Positions 33,833-44,996 of a stretch of 64,000 bases of DNA are shown piece by piece (the stretch's first letter is position 1; each line of letters starts with the position of its first letter). Both the position numbers and the translations under genes were made by a program. The stretch lies in assembly GCA_958510825.1 (NCBI GenBank), contig OY294048.1, positions 16,323,589 through 16,387,588 on the forward strand, given 5' to 3'. The notes below the pieces were generated by a model that saw only the letters and a program-made list of their open reading frames with translations, was not told the DNA's origin and did no database searches. The stretch comes from Brachypterus glaber. Its lineage: Eukaryota > Arthropoda > Insecta > Coleoptera > Kateretidae.

Positions 33833-34103
33833 TCCAATACATACAGATAATAAGACAATTACCAGCTTTATTTTAAATAGATAAACTCAATAATACTTTA
33901 TTGAGTGGATAATTATTTATTTTACCCACTTCACTGTCACTTGTCAAATTAGTTTCTTGTAAATGTCATTAAAATTTTTAATAAAAATGTGAATTCCTAA
34001 GCTATTTATTGGATAAAACCTTGTATGGCACTCATGTGTAAACCGATATTGCCCTCTCGAAAATTATGGGCAATATCTTACTTTATCTACTAGTACCATA
34101 AAT
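33833..34103 (-). repeat. Dispersed repeat R7, uninterrupted copy
   Basis: The reverse complement matches 51228-51472 and continues at 52252-52266. Blocks include ggtaattgtcttattatctg, gaattcacatttttatt and tgccatacaaggttttatcc. It preserves the uninterrupted site (TAA at 33848-33850) into which the GC-rich foldback was inserted in the 51-kb copy. Confidence 0.8.
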
Positions 34104-34532
34104 AACTATAGCACCAAGCCTCCCAACCAGATTATAGGGTAGTAGCCAAAGTGTTAAAAGCTGCTTTTCCTGGTGAAGTTTTAAGTTAAACCTAAATTGG
34201 GATATTTCTCATAACTTTTTTGTTTTTAAATGATTTTTTTTTTAATTTAGTATGATTCATTTTTTTAATGAAGGTAAGTTTTCTTGAAAAAAATACGTTT
34301 GTAGAAGTTTTTCGATTTTTTTTTTTTAATTTAGCCCGATATAACTTTCTTGTTTTTAAGGATATTATCTTCAACTGTTTTTTACTATTGTACTGCCGTC
34401 ATAGCTTTTAAAAAATAACTTATTATTTTTTTTTCTAGTAGGAGTAGAAAATGAGCATTAAGCAATAATGTAGATCAGTTTGAACTCATGCGCATACTTA
34501 ATCTCATCATCTAAAACAGTTTTTGACATTTG

Positions 34533-34917
34533 AAGGGTCCAGTGGAACAACGATGAGGTTCCATTTTTTAAAAGTTGAGAAAAACTAAATTTAAAGTTTC
34601 GCAACTACTGGTAAAATAGTTTTTAATGACATTTAGAGTTCTTTCTGAGTAATTTTCAATCAAAAATTCATTAGAACCCCATGTTGGATCCAGGCACGAA
34701 TAAAAACTTCATGTATGCCCAACATTTTTATTCATTTCAAAGATGTATACATTCAAATTCAAATTTTCAACTGCAGTTTTTAGTGGAATCCCCTTGTTTG
34801 TCCCCTGTAAGGTTTTGTATGTTGCTTCTTCATGTTACAAGCTAACAGCTAACGCTAACGCTAAAATGTCGATTTCGATAAAAATGGTACCTCATTGTTT
34901 TTCCACTGGACCCTTCA
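34533..34917. mobile_element. MITE with gaagggtccagtggaa ends, 385 bp
   Basis: The ends gaagggtccagtggaa and ttccactggacccttc are perfect inverted repeats, continued imperfectly by caacgatgaggtt / cctcattgtt. The interior has no ORF of note and includes cagctaacgctaacgctaa. The frame at 34743-35018 crosses its boundary and is not a gene. The target duplication is not clear. Confidence 0.7.
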
Positions 34918-35299
34918 TTTATTTTAAAATATGCCTTAATATGGGAACAAAACTTTATAACAAGAAACAATTTATGGTAAAAAATAATATTTTATTAAAC
35001 TGGAGTACTCAGAAGTAACAAAAATAAACTGAAAGAAAGCGAAAAGTAACATCAAAGAAAAGCGGAATGTTTAAAAACGCGAAGAGATAAAATTTAAGGT
35101 ACCAACATGTACCAAAGTTATTAAATCATCTTCAGGTTAAAATATATATTTGTAATAATTTTTCTTTTGTGAAACTAAGTGTATTAATTAATTTTTAATT
35201 AATTTTTATTATGAAATATATCTCAAATATATCGACATATTCATAACCTTTCTTTTTTTACTTCGATTTACTGATACACCCAGAAGAACATGTATACAT

Positions 35300-35945
35300 G
35301 AACCAATTTTTTTTATCGTAACTATAACATACTAGTATGAAGAATAGCATACCACACATATTTTATTACTTAACTACAATAAACAATGACGTCACACTAA
35401 CTATTCGTAGTAACCATGTACCCTAGGTGGTTTGCTCACATAGTAAGTATTTCTATCCTTTTCTATTATATTTCTGTTCACTCCAAATCATATTTTTTCG
35501 AACAAGAAGAGGAAAAAATAGTTTAGGTATAATTTTTTTGGGTAAGCCAGACGTTAAAAATATTTGTAAGATTGTTTTGCCAGGCACTTTTTTGTGCAAG
35601 AATGGATTAAACTGAAATAATTTTAAATAATCGTCACATACCATTCGTGGATAATGTAGGTACCTATAATAAATGAGTTAAATAAAAGTAAGTAATTTAT
35701 AAGCTTTTAAAGCTAATATGCAAAAATGTTCTTACAAAGTTAGGACAAGCCTAATTTTTTCCTTGTAGACCTCATTTTTGGTTCTCAATTTCAAATATCG
35801 CAAAATAAACAACTCAATCAACTTTTTAACCTCGAAACAGATTTTGGTATAATAGTGTCCTACTTTACCAACTAACTATGAAGTCATTTAAACAACACTC
35901 AAGCCATACTAGTATGTTATAGTTAAGATAATAAAATTGGTTTAT
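35300..35945. mobile_element. MITE with about 43-bp terminal inverted repeats
   Basis: Left arm 35301-35343 (aaccaa...t, cgtaactataacatactag) is mirrored at 35902-35944 (ctagtatgttatagtta ... ttggtt). The 560-bp interior has two overlapping mirror frames that do not look coding. It abuts an R4 copy on the right. Confidence 0.75.
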
Positions 35946-36735
35946 ATTATTCACAGTGCCAACGCTAGAATAATATTATAATACGGTAGTTTCGAATTTT
36001 CCAAAAAAAATCAAAAATCGTCCTAGACTAAAAATTCTTAGATATAATATAAAGAACTTTCACTTTCGGGTTTAGACCGTGTTAATGGATTTTCACTTTC
36101 CGACCTTTCGTCTCTTACTACTAGAGACATCTTCAGGGATTAATCTTAGATATAAATTTGTTTCATGAAAAAATAAGCAACTTTTTTTTCGAATGTCCCT
36201 CCGTCCGTCCGTCAGTCTGATGTCACGATTTTTTAGATACGATAACTCAAGAACGAATAATACGATCGTATTGAAATTTTCAGGAAAAATCAAGTTCTAT
36301 GAGTGTAAGATCCCTACTGTTTTTGAAAGTAATCCCCCCAAAAACAAAAATATTATGGGGGTTAAACTTTTAAAAAAGTCGAAAAATGCTGAAAGAATAT
36401 TTCGATTAACGTAATTTTTTTTAGGAAAAATTACTTTTATTATGAGGATCAATTTTACAAAAAAAAATTGAAAATTTTATAAAAAATTAAAAAAAAAAAA
36501 ATTTTTTTTCGTTTTTCGCAAAAAAAATTTATATAAAAAATATGTAAAATAAAAAAAAAATAAATTAAATTAAATAAATAAAAAATTTTTTTAGATTTTT
36601 TTTTCAACATTTTTTTTGTTTTGGCAAAAAGAAAATTTAATAAAAAAAATTAAAAAATAAAAAAAAAAATAAGTTTTTTTGAAAACTTTTTTTTTCAATA
36701 ATTTTTCGCTTTTCAAAAAAGATCTTAGCAGCACT
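35942..36735 (+). repeat. Repeat family R4, copy interrupted by a 97-bp insertion
   Basis: Follows the 30482-31086 copy block by block: tattattcacag, tttgtttcatgaaaaaataa, the tccgtccgtccgtcag tract, ataactcaagaacgaat and aaaaattacttttattat. It is interrupted at 36047-36143. Its right end is replaced by long A/T runs and agcagcactgtgaagctgcg, so the terminal palindrome is missing. Confidence 0.7.
36047..36143 (-). mobile_element. 97-bp insertion with hammerhead-like core
   Basis: The insertion is flanked by exact 11-bp copies of TCTTAGATATA (36036-36046 and 36144-36154) and is absent from the paralogous repeat at about 30576. On the minus strand it has CTGAAGA (36136-36130), a GTCTC/GAGAC stem with a 9-nt loop, then GAAA (36109-36106), the order of a hammerhead ribozyme core. 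One extra T precedes the stem, and I could not find convincing stems I and III with a UH cleavage site, so it may be a decayed or coincidental core. Hammerheads are known in Penelope-like elements and retrozymes. Confidence 0.55.
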
Positions 36736-37489
36736 GTGAAGCTGCGACGAGTATAAGAAGTATATTCCGCCGTTTTAAATGCACACATCGTATAAAACAC
36801 ATTTAATTCCATGCCGAAATTGATAATAAAGTCTAATAGCTGGTGTATTAGTCCCCTCCGAAACGGTGTATTAGCATAATCCTGCCGCTAGAGCCTCGTT
36901 TTTATATTCGTTTGTCGCGCTACTGCTGATACTATTACTGTATTGGCAAAATCCTCTCTCGAGTATCTCGAGTCGAGATGAGCGAAAACCATTTGAAAGA
37001 TTAGAGCAAAAACCAGATAAAATAATAATAGAAAAACTTCGAAAAAATAACGAAAATCTTTATTTATTATATTTAATATATTTATTTATGATATACCGTG
37101 CTGCAGGACTCCTGCATTAAAATACTTATGGTCTCGATTTTATTCTAATATTTTTAAAAAATTATCTGATAAAACCAATTCATAATATTATTATATTTAT
37201 ATTTGGTGTATTTTAAAAGGGGCGCCACCCTCCCAACCACGATCGAGTTGGGAAAATTTACTGTCAAGGTATGTAAAGTTGAGTGGCAGAGTTTGGTAAT
37301 TGGTAGCAGAGTAGTTAATATTTAGTTGGGAAATTTTTGATTAAATGAAATAAAAAAATTAATAAAAAAAAATAAAAAAAATGTATTATATGTAAGTCAG
37401 ATATTATATATATCGGTCGATATATAGTAAAGTATCCACTTTGGAGAAAAACTTTAATGTGAAAAGTTGTATGGTTTTAAAAAAGGCAC
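36736..37489. other. Unassigned AT-rich stretch
   Basis: No gene or full element. Small palindromes at about 36957-36976 (tctcgagtatctcgagtcgaga) and near 37410-37425 (atatcggtcgatata). Confidence 0.35.
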
Positions 37490-37745
37490 ATAATGCATTT
37501 TTAGTGATAAGATAAAACCTTCTCCAATTTCTTTACTTTTGTCAAAAATTAATAAAATTTTGCAAGCTTATCTTAAAAGGGTGTGTCTAATTACTTTATG
37601 TGCAAAAAATAAAATATTTTATACAGGGCGTTCAAAATAAATATTCAAACTTTTGGATTTTCAAACATAAAAAACTCCACTTTTCAAATAGAATTCTATA
37701 TTTTTTATTCACTCGTTAAATGTAGAATGAAATTTAGCATAAAAT
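37490..37745 (+). repeat. Dispersed repeat family R1, copy 2
   Basis: Matches 874-1170 in the same orientation. This copy is not next to a SINE, so the pairing at 870 kb-scale position 873 is specific to copy 1. No coding potential. Confidence 0.65.
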
Positions 37746-38904
37746 GATATAAGATACTTTATAGATCCCTTTAGAGGTTTTAAAAATAATTGAGTTTGGA
37801 GTTTAAAGTTATCAATTTCAAGAATTTTATTTTATTTTTTTTAATAAGAAGGCCGTGGAATTTTTTAAAATCATTTTTACACTAGGATAATAATTTTTTA
37901 AAAATAATTTATACAAAAAAATAACTAACTTGTACTCAACGCTAACTAGAACCATCTCTAAAACTTTTTTGTTACACCCTGTATACTATTATACAGTGGT
38001 AGTTCATTGCATTTTCCCAAATAATTAAACGCAAGTTAAAATTATTTATCCACGGCCTATAAACCACGGTACAAATAAACCGTTTAATGCTTGAAATAGA
38101 TATAGATAAATTATAGTCTTTTTTTTAAACAAAAAAAAAAGAATAATAATTTTGATTTTGTTTCAATTATAATTTTTTTTTAACCAACATCCTTATTTTT
38201 TTAAATAATATATGATCAAATGGCGAACTTTATTATCATTAAAAAAACTACCCCTAAAAGATAAAAATGTCAAATTTATTCCAAAAGAAAGTTTAAGAGT
38301 TTACGTTGTCTTATTTATGTGTTCCAAATTTGAAGTAACTTTTAGACCACACTGTATAATATAAAAATATTCTGTTCCTGCTGAAGAGGGGCTATCCGAG
38401 GGTTTTGTCATGAGGCGAAGATAAGATTTTCCGACTGGCGATTTTTTTTGTCTTTTGTCTCTGAGAAAACTAATTAGTAAAAAAAAACTCATCACATTTA
38501 AAAATTTTGCCGACTCCTCTTAAATTTGCTGACTCATCTGCTGAAATTGCCGGATGGGTCATTTTATGGGTCTCCCAACCCCTAGAAACGCTCATGCTGC
38601 TGAAATTCCGGGATCCGGGCAAATCACTCTTCGACCTCGGGATGTGCCTTAGCTTCTGTATGCTAATACGACATTCATCTCGAGTATATTTCAATGTTTA
38701 CATTCAGGGTTTTGTAGATTGCAGGATGATGAAAGCCATTTGCAATATATTCTCTCGAATCCTCATTTCTTATACTTTGAATATTTTAAATTTATACAGT
38801 GTTTGTAGAAAATATATACATTTCTAGAGATGTATAGAGAGCTCTCTGCATATTTTTTACTGCTTCTTGCAACGTACTGTTCGAAAATGAAAAATAACGT
38901 AAAT
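37746..38904. other. Non-coding stretch with unassigned remnants
   Basis: At 38285-38357 a block (gttgtcttatttatgtgttc, aaatttgaagtaac, accacactgtata) matches an end of the MITE at 39053-39548. At 38500-38700 the DNA is less AT-rich and open in two frames (38507-38827 plus, 38470-38694 minus), but I recognise no protein. Confidence 0.35.
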
Positions 38905-39860
38905 TTCCAGGGCACACAGATCGACAGACAGACCGACAGACAGACCGACAGGCCGAGATAATTTTTTTTTGACGGAAACCATATTTTTTGGATCTAAAAC
39001 GCCCACACTAAGAGCTCGTTACCGTAGTAAATACTAAACGTTTTTGCTTATACAGAGCAGTCCAAAAGTCACCCCCCCTCTTAACTCTTGAACCAGTTGA
39101 TATATCGACTTCAAATTTGGAACTTTTAAATAAGACAACTTAAACTATCTTTTAGCATATATTTAATACTTTCAGCTCTTAAAATGTAGGCAGGGGGGCA
39201 TGGAGGCACATTTTTTTAAACGGAATGGGGGACGTGTAATACATCATTTTAAAGCTTATAAAATTCTCTATGTAACTCCATATTTTTAAATAAAAAAAAA
39301 AAAAAAATTGAGTTTAAAATGGGGTTGAAAATAGAGAATTTTATAAGCTTTAAAATGATGTATCACACGACCCTCCTCTCCATTTAAAAAAATGTCCCCC
39401 CATGCCCCCCTGCCCACATTTTAAGAGCTGAAAATATCAAATATATGCTAAAAAATAGTTTAAGTTGTCTTATTTAAGAGTTCTAAATTTGAAGTCGATA
39501 ACTCGTTCAAAAGTTAAAAGGGGGGCGGGTGACTTTTGGACCGCACTGTATGGAACCCCACGAAAGTTTAGTTAACATTCACTGGTTGTTACTGTAAAAT
39601 GTTACAGTAATACTTAGCGTTGTTATAGTTTTGGTAATTGTAACAACCAGTGAAGGTTAACTAAAATTTCATGGGGTTCTATATAAGCAAAAACGTTTAG
39701 TATTTTAGTATTTACGGTAATGTGCTCTCAGTGCAGAAACGTAAGAAATATAATAAAAATAACATCGATTTTTTTTTACTATAGCAAGAATTTCCTTGGG
39801 GAAAGTAATTATATCTGTCGGTCTGTGTGTCCGGGAAATTTGTGACCACGGAATACTCAA
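38905..39860. mobile_element. Foldback element interrupted by a nested MITE
   Basis: The inner arm aaacgtttttgctta (left) is mirrored by taagcaaaaacgttt (right, about 39687-39701). Beyond it gtaccgtagtaaatac-type and gtatttacggtaat blocks pair, and further out acacagatcgacagac pairs loosely with gtcggtctgtgtgt. The centre is cactggttgtta / taacaaccagtg. The left arm is split by the MITE at 39053-39548; removing it and one TA restores the arm almost exactly. The outermost limits are uncertain. Confidence 0.72.
39053..39548. mobile_element. 496-bp MITE, TA duplication, nested in a foldback
   Basis: The ends cagagcagtccaaaagtcac and gtgacttttggaccgcactg are inverted repeats. The arms continue for about 200 bp (aaataagacaacttaaacta, gcataaa, ttataaaattctcta). 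TA flanks both ends (39051-39052, 39549-39550). The interrupted arm of the host foldback gives the pre-insertion site. Fragments of the same family lie at about 24565-24635 and 38285-38357. Confidence 0.88.
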
Positions 39861-40622
39861 GAACGCTAACTACTTTAAATTTGAACCATGGGTTGATTAT
39901 GTTCTAGGCTGGGATTGCTTTTGGTAAAAATTGAGGTAGGGTAAGGGGGTAAAATGGGGTAAAAACAATTTTCTCAAAAAAAAAAAAAAAATTGGATTAT
40001 TTTTTTCTTTACGAGAAAAGAAACGTAAAAAAAAATTCCGTCAATCTTTCAGTAGTATTAACTAATAATTAAAGCAAATTCATCATGTTAGAATGTGAAT
40101 TTACAATATTTATTAGGTTAACCTCAATATTACTTATTATTTAGTAAAATCTCAGGTCTTTTCCTGTCGGTACAATAATTTTGTATTAAAAACCCTTCTT
40201 AGATCTTTATGCATTTTTTAAATTATTTTTTTTTCTATTTTGCGACGCTTATAAGCTCATAGTCACACGTATTTTGCGTGTTCTTGTAGGCCTATAAGAG
40301 GTTTGGACTTATTTTCCTTTGAGTTGGCAATACAGGACAAAAGACAATCGCTTGGCGTTTTCTGTGCAAATGTCAACACCGCGGTGCACCGCTTTAGTTT
40401 TCTACAAATAGTGTTTTAACTTAATGTTTACAGTGTTAACATTTTGGCTTCGTTACCTGCGGTGAAAAAGAGAAAAGCTGACTATAAAAAATATCAAAAA
40501 ATATCGTTTGTTCTATGAATTTTTAACATAGTGAAAAGTGTAATGCCAACCCAAAACAAAAATCCCTAAATCGGTCATCTATTTAAATGTATTTTTTTTT
40601 AATTTTAGAGCAAATAGAACAA
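39861..40622. other. Unassigned AT-rich stretch
   Basis: No gene or repeat recognised within the window. Confidence 0.35.
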
Positions 40623-40760
40623 ATAGTATAAAGCAGTCGTTTCATAACAAGTTTTTAGCGCACTAGAACTTTAGACGCAACCGACTCCTTTTCTAAACTT
40701 GTACTGGTGCGCTAAAAACGTATGTGATGAAACTAGTACTTTAATATACTATTATAATAC
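40623..40760. mobile_element. Imperfect 138-bp palindrome
   Basis: aatagtataaag ... gtttcat, tttttagcgcac pairs with gtgcgctaaaaa, atgaaac ... ctttaatatactatt. The central 30 bp are unpaired. It is probably a MITE, but its ends were not defined. Confidence 0.55.
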
Positions 40761-42017
40761 GCTACGGGCCTTGTCAGTCTACTTGTTTTAAGTGTGTCAG
40801 ATCCTTGTGGAAAACTTTATATATTAAACACAGAATAGTATATTGTTTTACTAAGAAGAAAAGTGAAGCTTTTTTTACTAGTCTGTAGAATTTACGGACG
40901 AAGCGAAGCGGAGTCCGGAAACTACAGAAACTACAGAAACTACAGAAACTACAAAAAAAGCACTATTTCTCTGAGTGAAACATACATTTTTTTCTTCAAG
41001 CATCCTATATATATTTTTTTTTAAATAATAATTTATAAATTTAATTTATTCAGTAATAAAGTATGTTTTTTTTTATTGAAATAAGCCAATAAAACCCTTT
41101 CGAAATAAACTTAAACCTTCCTTAGCTCATTTTAATTTTTTTTCGTAGGCTAAATCGTACACTTTTCGCTATTTCGATGAAAACTTGTCTAATGTAGCAT
41201 TTGCAATTTCGGAGAGATTTGTAGGTGTATAAACCATATATTTTTCTTCAATCATTTTTAATTAATTTCACACAAGGTTTTTGCACAGAATCTCGAGTCA
41301 ACCACCTGTTTACATAATAAACAAACAAGTTTGAAGTATGGCTGTCATCAAAGTCAAAGAGTGCTGCTGCCAGTGGTGGTTTTGCTAACCCTTTTTTTTA
41401 CGGCGTACAATAATGAACTTATTTTTTTACTGTAAAAAATAGATTGCTTCTAACTAATGTGTTCAGTTATAAAATATGAACATTTTAGTACGCTTGGAGA
41501 AAAACTAATTTTTTTATACTACTTTTTCTTCAATTTTATTACTATTATTGTATAATGCATAATATTACCCAGAAGTCGTAAAAATTGAAAACCAATCTCG
41601 CAAAAACATAAACTCTAATAGGAACAACTTCATTACCGATATTCATATGCATCGTCAATAAAATGGCCATAATTTTTAATGGCACACCAGACGCGCTCTA
41701 TCTCCACCTTCGTGTGTTCGACGACGACACTGTAGGGGGCGCTGTTTTAATCACAAACACATTTTCATTGAGTTATTCGTTATTTACGGCTATGTTCTGC
41801 ATGTACAATTTAGCCGTTAAACCATAGGTAAAGTATTAGATTGGCTCAGTTATTTCAACTCTTATTGAAATTTAAAATTATTAATTTTTTACATCGGCTA
41901 AGAGTATGTATTGAAATCTTTGCCTAAAAGTCAAAATCTATGACCATGTTTTTTTATATTTCTCGATGTTTTAGACTTTTTCTGAGTCGAAATCAGTAAA
42001 AAAAAATTTTTTCTTCA

Positions 42018-42059
<42 letters not shown>

Positions 42060-43044
42060 AAACTCAATAACTTCATTTTTAAATAAGATATCGACAAGCG
42101 ATTTTCTGCATATTTTTTGGTTTGGACTGTGTAATCTTAATGTGGACCAATATCCAAAAACTTAAAATTCAAAATGGTCAAATTTTTAATATTTTTTTTT
42201 CAAAATTAAATTAAAAAAAAAACGGGCTAGTAAAAAATCATGAATTTTTTACAGTAGCTACTAGTACATATAAGGAAAATAACCCATAAAAAATGGGCTG
42301 AAGTTTTCATAATTTATTGTTTTAGCTATGCCATATTTTTGTTTATTCTGACAAAATTTAAAAAGTAAATAGGCCACATTTATTCCGCCATTTTGAATTT
42401 TAGGTTTTTGGGTATTGGTCAGCATTAAGATTAACAAAAGGAGTCTTTGTACCAAATTTCAGCTAAATCTAAGATATTTGAAAAATTTTGAACAACCTTA
42501 ATGATGCAATTTTTTTTCCCAATTTTTCACTATTTTTGTCGTACTATTATCAACAGAGTTGCCGGTTAGTGGCCCCTTATATCCTCAATGACACGTACAG
42601 ATTATGTAAAACACAAATGCACTAATTATAGAGTAATAGAAAATATAAACCAGTCTTTTTGGGCCCTCGGCGATCGCCGACTAGTCGGTCCGCCTCTGAT
42701 GAAAGCTGTTATAAGCCCTATAAAAAATGTTATATACACATTTTTTGCTAGAATATAACGTTTTGGAGATACAGGCTTTCAAACATTATTAAATTATGCA
42801 GGTGTATTAATGGTTGCCTATTCATGTGATTACACAACTTTCCTTTTCATAAAGTTTTAAATTAGTGGCTAGTGCCGATGTTTTGACAAGGTGCTTGCAA
42901 CTGTTCAGCTGGTATTTATTTGGTTTACAATTATTATTGTTATCTTAAATCTTACCAACAAAAAAATCGTTTTTGTTTTTTGTTTTTTTTTAAGGCTATT
43001 TTGTTTTATTTCTGTCAGCGTATATTACAATATATAAAAACGAA
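40761..43044. other. Non-coding stretch with simple repeats
   Basis: Contains four aactacaga(a)-type 9-mers at 40917-40952, a (GTCT)n tract at 42017-42059, and an inverted pair at 42133-42175 / 42392-42430 (cttaatgtggaccaatatcc; ggtattggtcagcattaag). No gene is supported. The frame at 42261-42455 lies in the inverted segment. Confidence 0.4.
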
Positions 43045-43183
43045 AAATATTCAAAATCACGTATTAAATAAAAACGTACTCAAAAGAGCTGGAGTTGAAA
43101 GGGAATTGCTAAACATCAAAAAGTTTTATACCTTGGTGACATGCTTCGTAATCAAAAATATCACCTTTTTTGAGAAGGTGACT
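43045..43183 (+). pseudogene. LINE polyprotein C-terminal fragment (left part, interrupted)
   Basis: In one frame the text reads VLKRAGVERELLNIKK, and after a one-frame shift YLGDMLRNQKYHLF, a sequence order I recognise from the C-terminal region of insect endonuclease/reverse transcriptase LINEs. It is then broken at 43183 by a second LINE fragment and resumes at 43682. It has no catalytic domain and cannot be functional. Clade is uncertain. Confidence 0.6.
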
Positions 43184-43681
43184 AGTAGTAGTAGTAAATT
43201 TTTGGGTTGACCAAAGCCAGACAACTAGGCCATTTCTGGCCCTTTTTGTCACCCCAGGCAATCCCAGCCATTTACTAACTTGAGTCCTTCTTGAACCTGC
43301 CCGTCCTTTCAATAAAGGTCAGGATATTGGCCCAGGGGAGATCTCTTAGTTCCTCTTGGTTGAGTATTTGAGTTTCAAAGACTTGCAACCTGATCCTGTC
43401 GTATCTGACACACTCGGCTAAGTAATGAGAGGATGTTTCATCCTTTCCGCACACTGGGCATAGCGGACTCTAGAATCCGCATTGTTGCCAGGTGCTTCCT
43501 TAGCCTGCAGTGGCCCGTGAGGACCCCTACAAGTTGTCTGAGTGCAGTTCTTCCTTTTTCCAGCAACCAGTCGGTCTTTGATTTGCTTGGGCCAGCCAGG
43601 AAGTCCCTAGCTTGCCGGCAACCGTCGACCGCCCTCCATTGCTCCTTTAGCTTGGTATAAGCCCACTCATCGAGAGCGGTC
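43184..43681 (-). pseudogene. 5'-truncated LINE fragment: RNase H/C-terminal region
   Basis: Minus strand reads LTGHCRLRKHLATM, then after a frameshift CPVCGKDETSSHYLAEC, the RNase H tail and CCHC-like end of an R1/LOA/I-type LINE polyprotein. It is flanked by near-identical 16-bp copies of ttttgagaaggtRact (43168-43183 and 43682-43697, one mismatch) and ends on its 3' side in (agt)n, so it is a 5'-truncated retroposition into the LINE fragment around it. The frames at 43109-43312 and 43433-43660 are partial readings or shadows. Confidence 0.75.
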
Positions 43682-43810
43682 TTTTGAGAAGGTAACTAAA
43701 TGGATGGTAAACGAGGACCTAGCAGAAAACAACATTCGCAACTCCAAGAGAAAAAGAAGAAGGAAAAGAGGTAGAAGAGGGAGAAGCGGAAGAAGAGGAA
43801 GAAGAAGAAG
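43682..43810 (+). pseudogene. LINE polyprotein C-terminal fragment (right part)
   Basis: Continues the fragment at 43045-43183: GKRGPSRKQHSQLQE resembles the GKRGxGRRxxSWLxN segment that follows YLGH in that LINE family. The plus strand then becomes an almost pure purine tract (about 43745-43830). Confidence 0.55.
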
Positions 43811-44833
43811 GAGAGAAAGAAGAAGTATTTAAACAAAAAGCTTTTTCTTAGAAGTAACAACAATGTTATTCTCTTTATTATTTTGCTTATTATTATTATT
43901 TGAATATTGAATTTCAGAAACAAAAATGGTAGCCAGCCTAGTATAGTAAAAGTTCAAATAAAAGTTATGCGTATTTTTAATGAGATATATTGCAATAGTA
44001 TACCGCTGTTTTGAATATATTTGAATAAAAATGCTTGTATGATGTATTGCTTCTTGTACATACGGTTAAAGAATATGTTTCGTTTATACGAGCCAATGGT
44101 TTTATATGCAACAATTCTATCTATGAATAAGATAAGGGACACTTAAAACTATTTTCCCTCAGGTTTCTACAACTATAGTATAATATTAATAAAATTTTCA
44201 TATTTATTATTATTTTTCATTAGGTACTTTACATTCTTATATGATTACCACAAATTTTGTATTTAGTGCTAGTGTTTATATAACAATTTCTTTATCAACT
44301 CTCACTTGGAGACTGCAAGGCCTTAATGCCATATGTGCAATGCTGTTGCTTTGTGGGATTTTATTTCGTTTCTTATTTCTAAAATCACAAATAATATGTA
44401 TTGTTTGCAAATTATTTTTAATAAATTCCTAAGAGCAATCTTTTACAAAAAAATAAGTTATACTTTACTAAACAAATGCAAAAAAGCTTACTTAAATAAG
44501 TAAAAATTTACAAATCATTTGTGAAATAATACTAAATTATTGAGAAAAATTACAGTGACCGACATGGGCAACCAATTACCCATGCGAGTTACTGTATATT
44601 TTACATTTTTTTCTAGTGTATATAGCGTCATTAGTTTGAGTAAAGGCCATATTCATTTGGGTCAAATAATCATTTCATATATGTAATCAAATAAATTTAT
44701 ATCAAAAAGTTTTACTATTTCCAACCACCAGGTTACATAAAAAAAGTTCCAAACACTATTCATTCTCGATTTCTATGAAATGGGTTAAAGATTTAAATAA
44801 AAACGTTTCGCAAAAAAAAATGAACCGACTTCT
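43811..44833. other. Unassigned AT-rich stretch
   Basis: The frames at 43696-43923 (minus) come from the purine tract. The frame at 44241-44432 is hydrophobic and unrecognised. No element was found. Confidence 0.35.
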
Positions 44834-44996
44834 GTGTCTCTAAAAAGTAAAAAATAAAAATACTTAAATCGGAGCCAATTTCACCATTCCCTAAATTGAT
44901 TACTAACAATTATTTTTTCATTATTTTATTATTGTTTGCTGTGAAATTGACTTAAGTATCTTTTATTTTTTACTTTTTAGAGACACGGAACTTGCA
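44834..44996. mobile_element. 163-bp palindromic element
   Basis: gtgtctctaaaaagtaaaaa on the left faces tttttactttttagagacac on the right, continuing to gccaatttcac / gtgaaattgac. The flanks cgacttct and the gaagtcggtt motif at 45655-45665 suggest the wider segment belongs to a longer element. Confidence 0.65.

Noticed and set aside
38470..38827. Opposed open frames over a less AT-rich block
   Set aside because: Neither reading shows a recognisable domain, and mirrored openness is common in repeat DNA.
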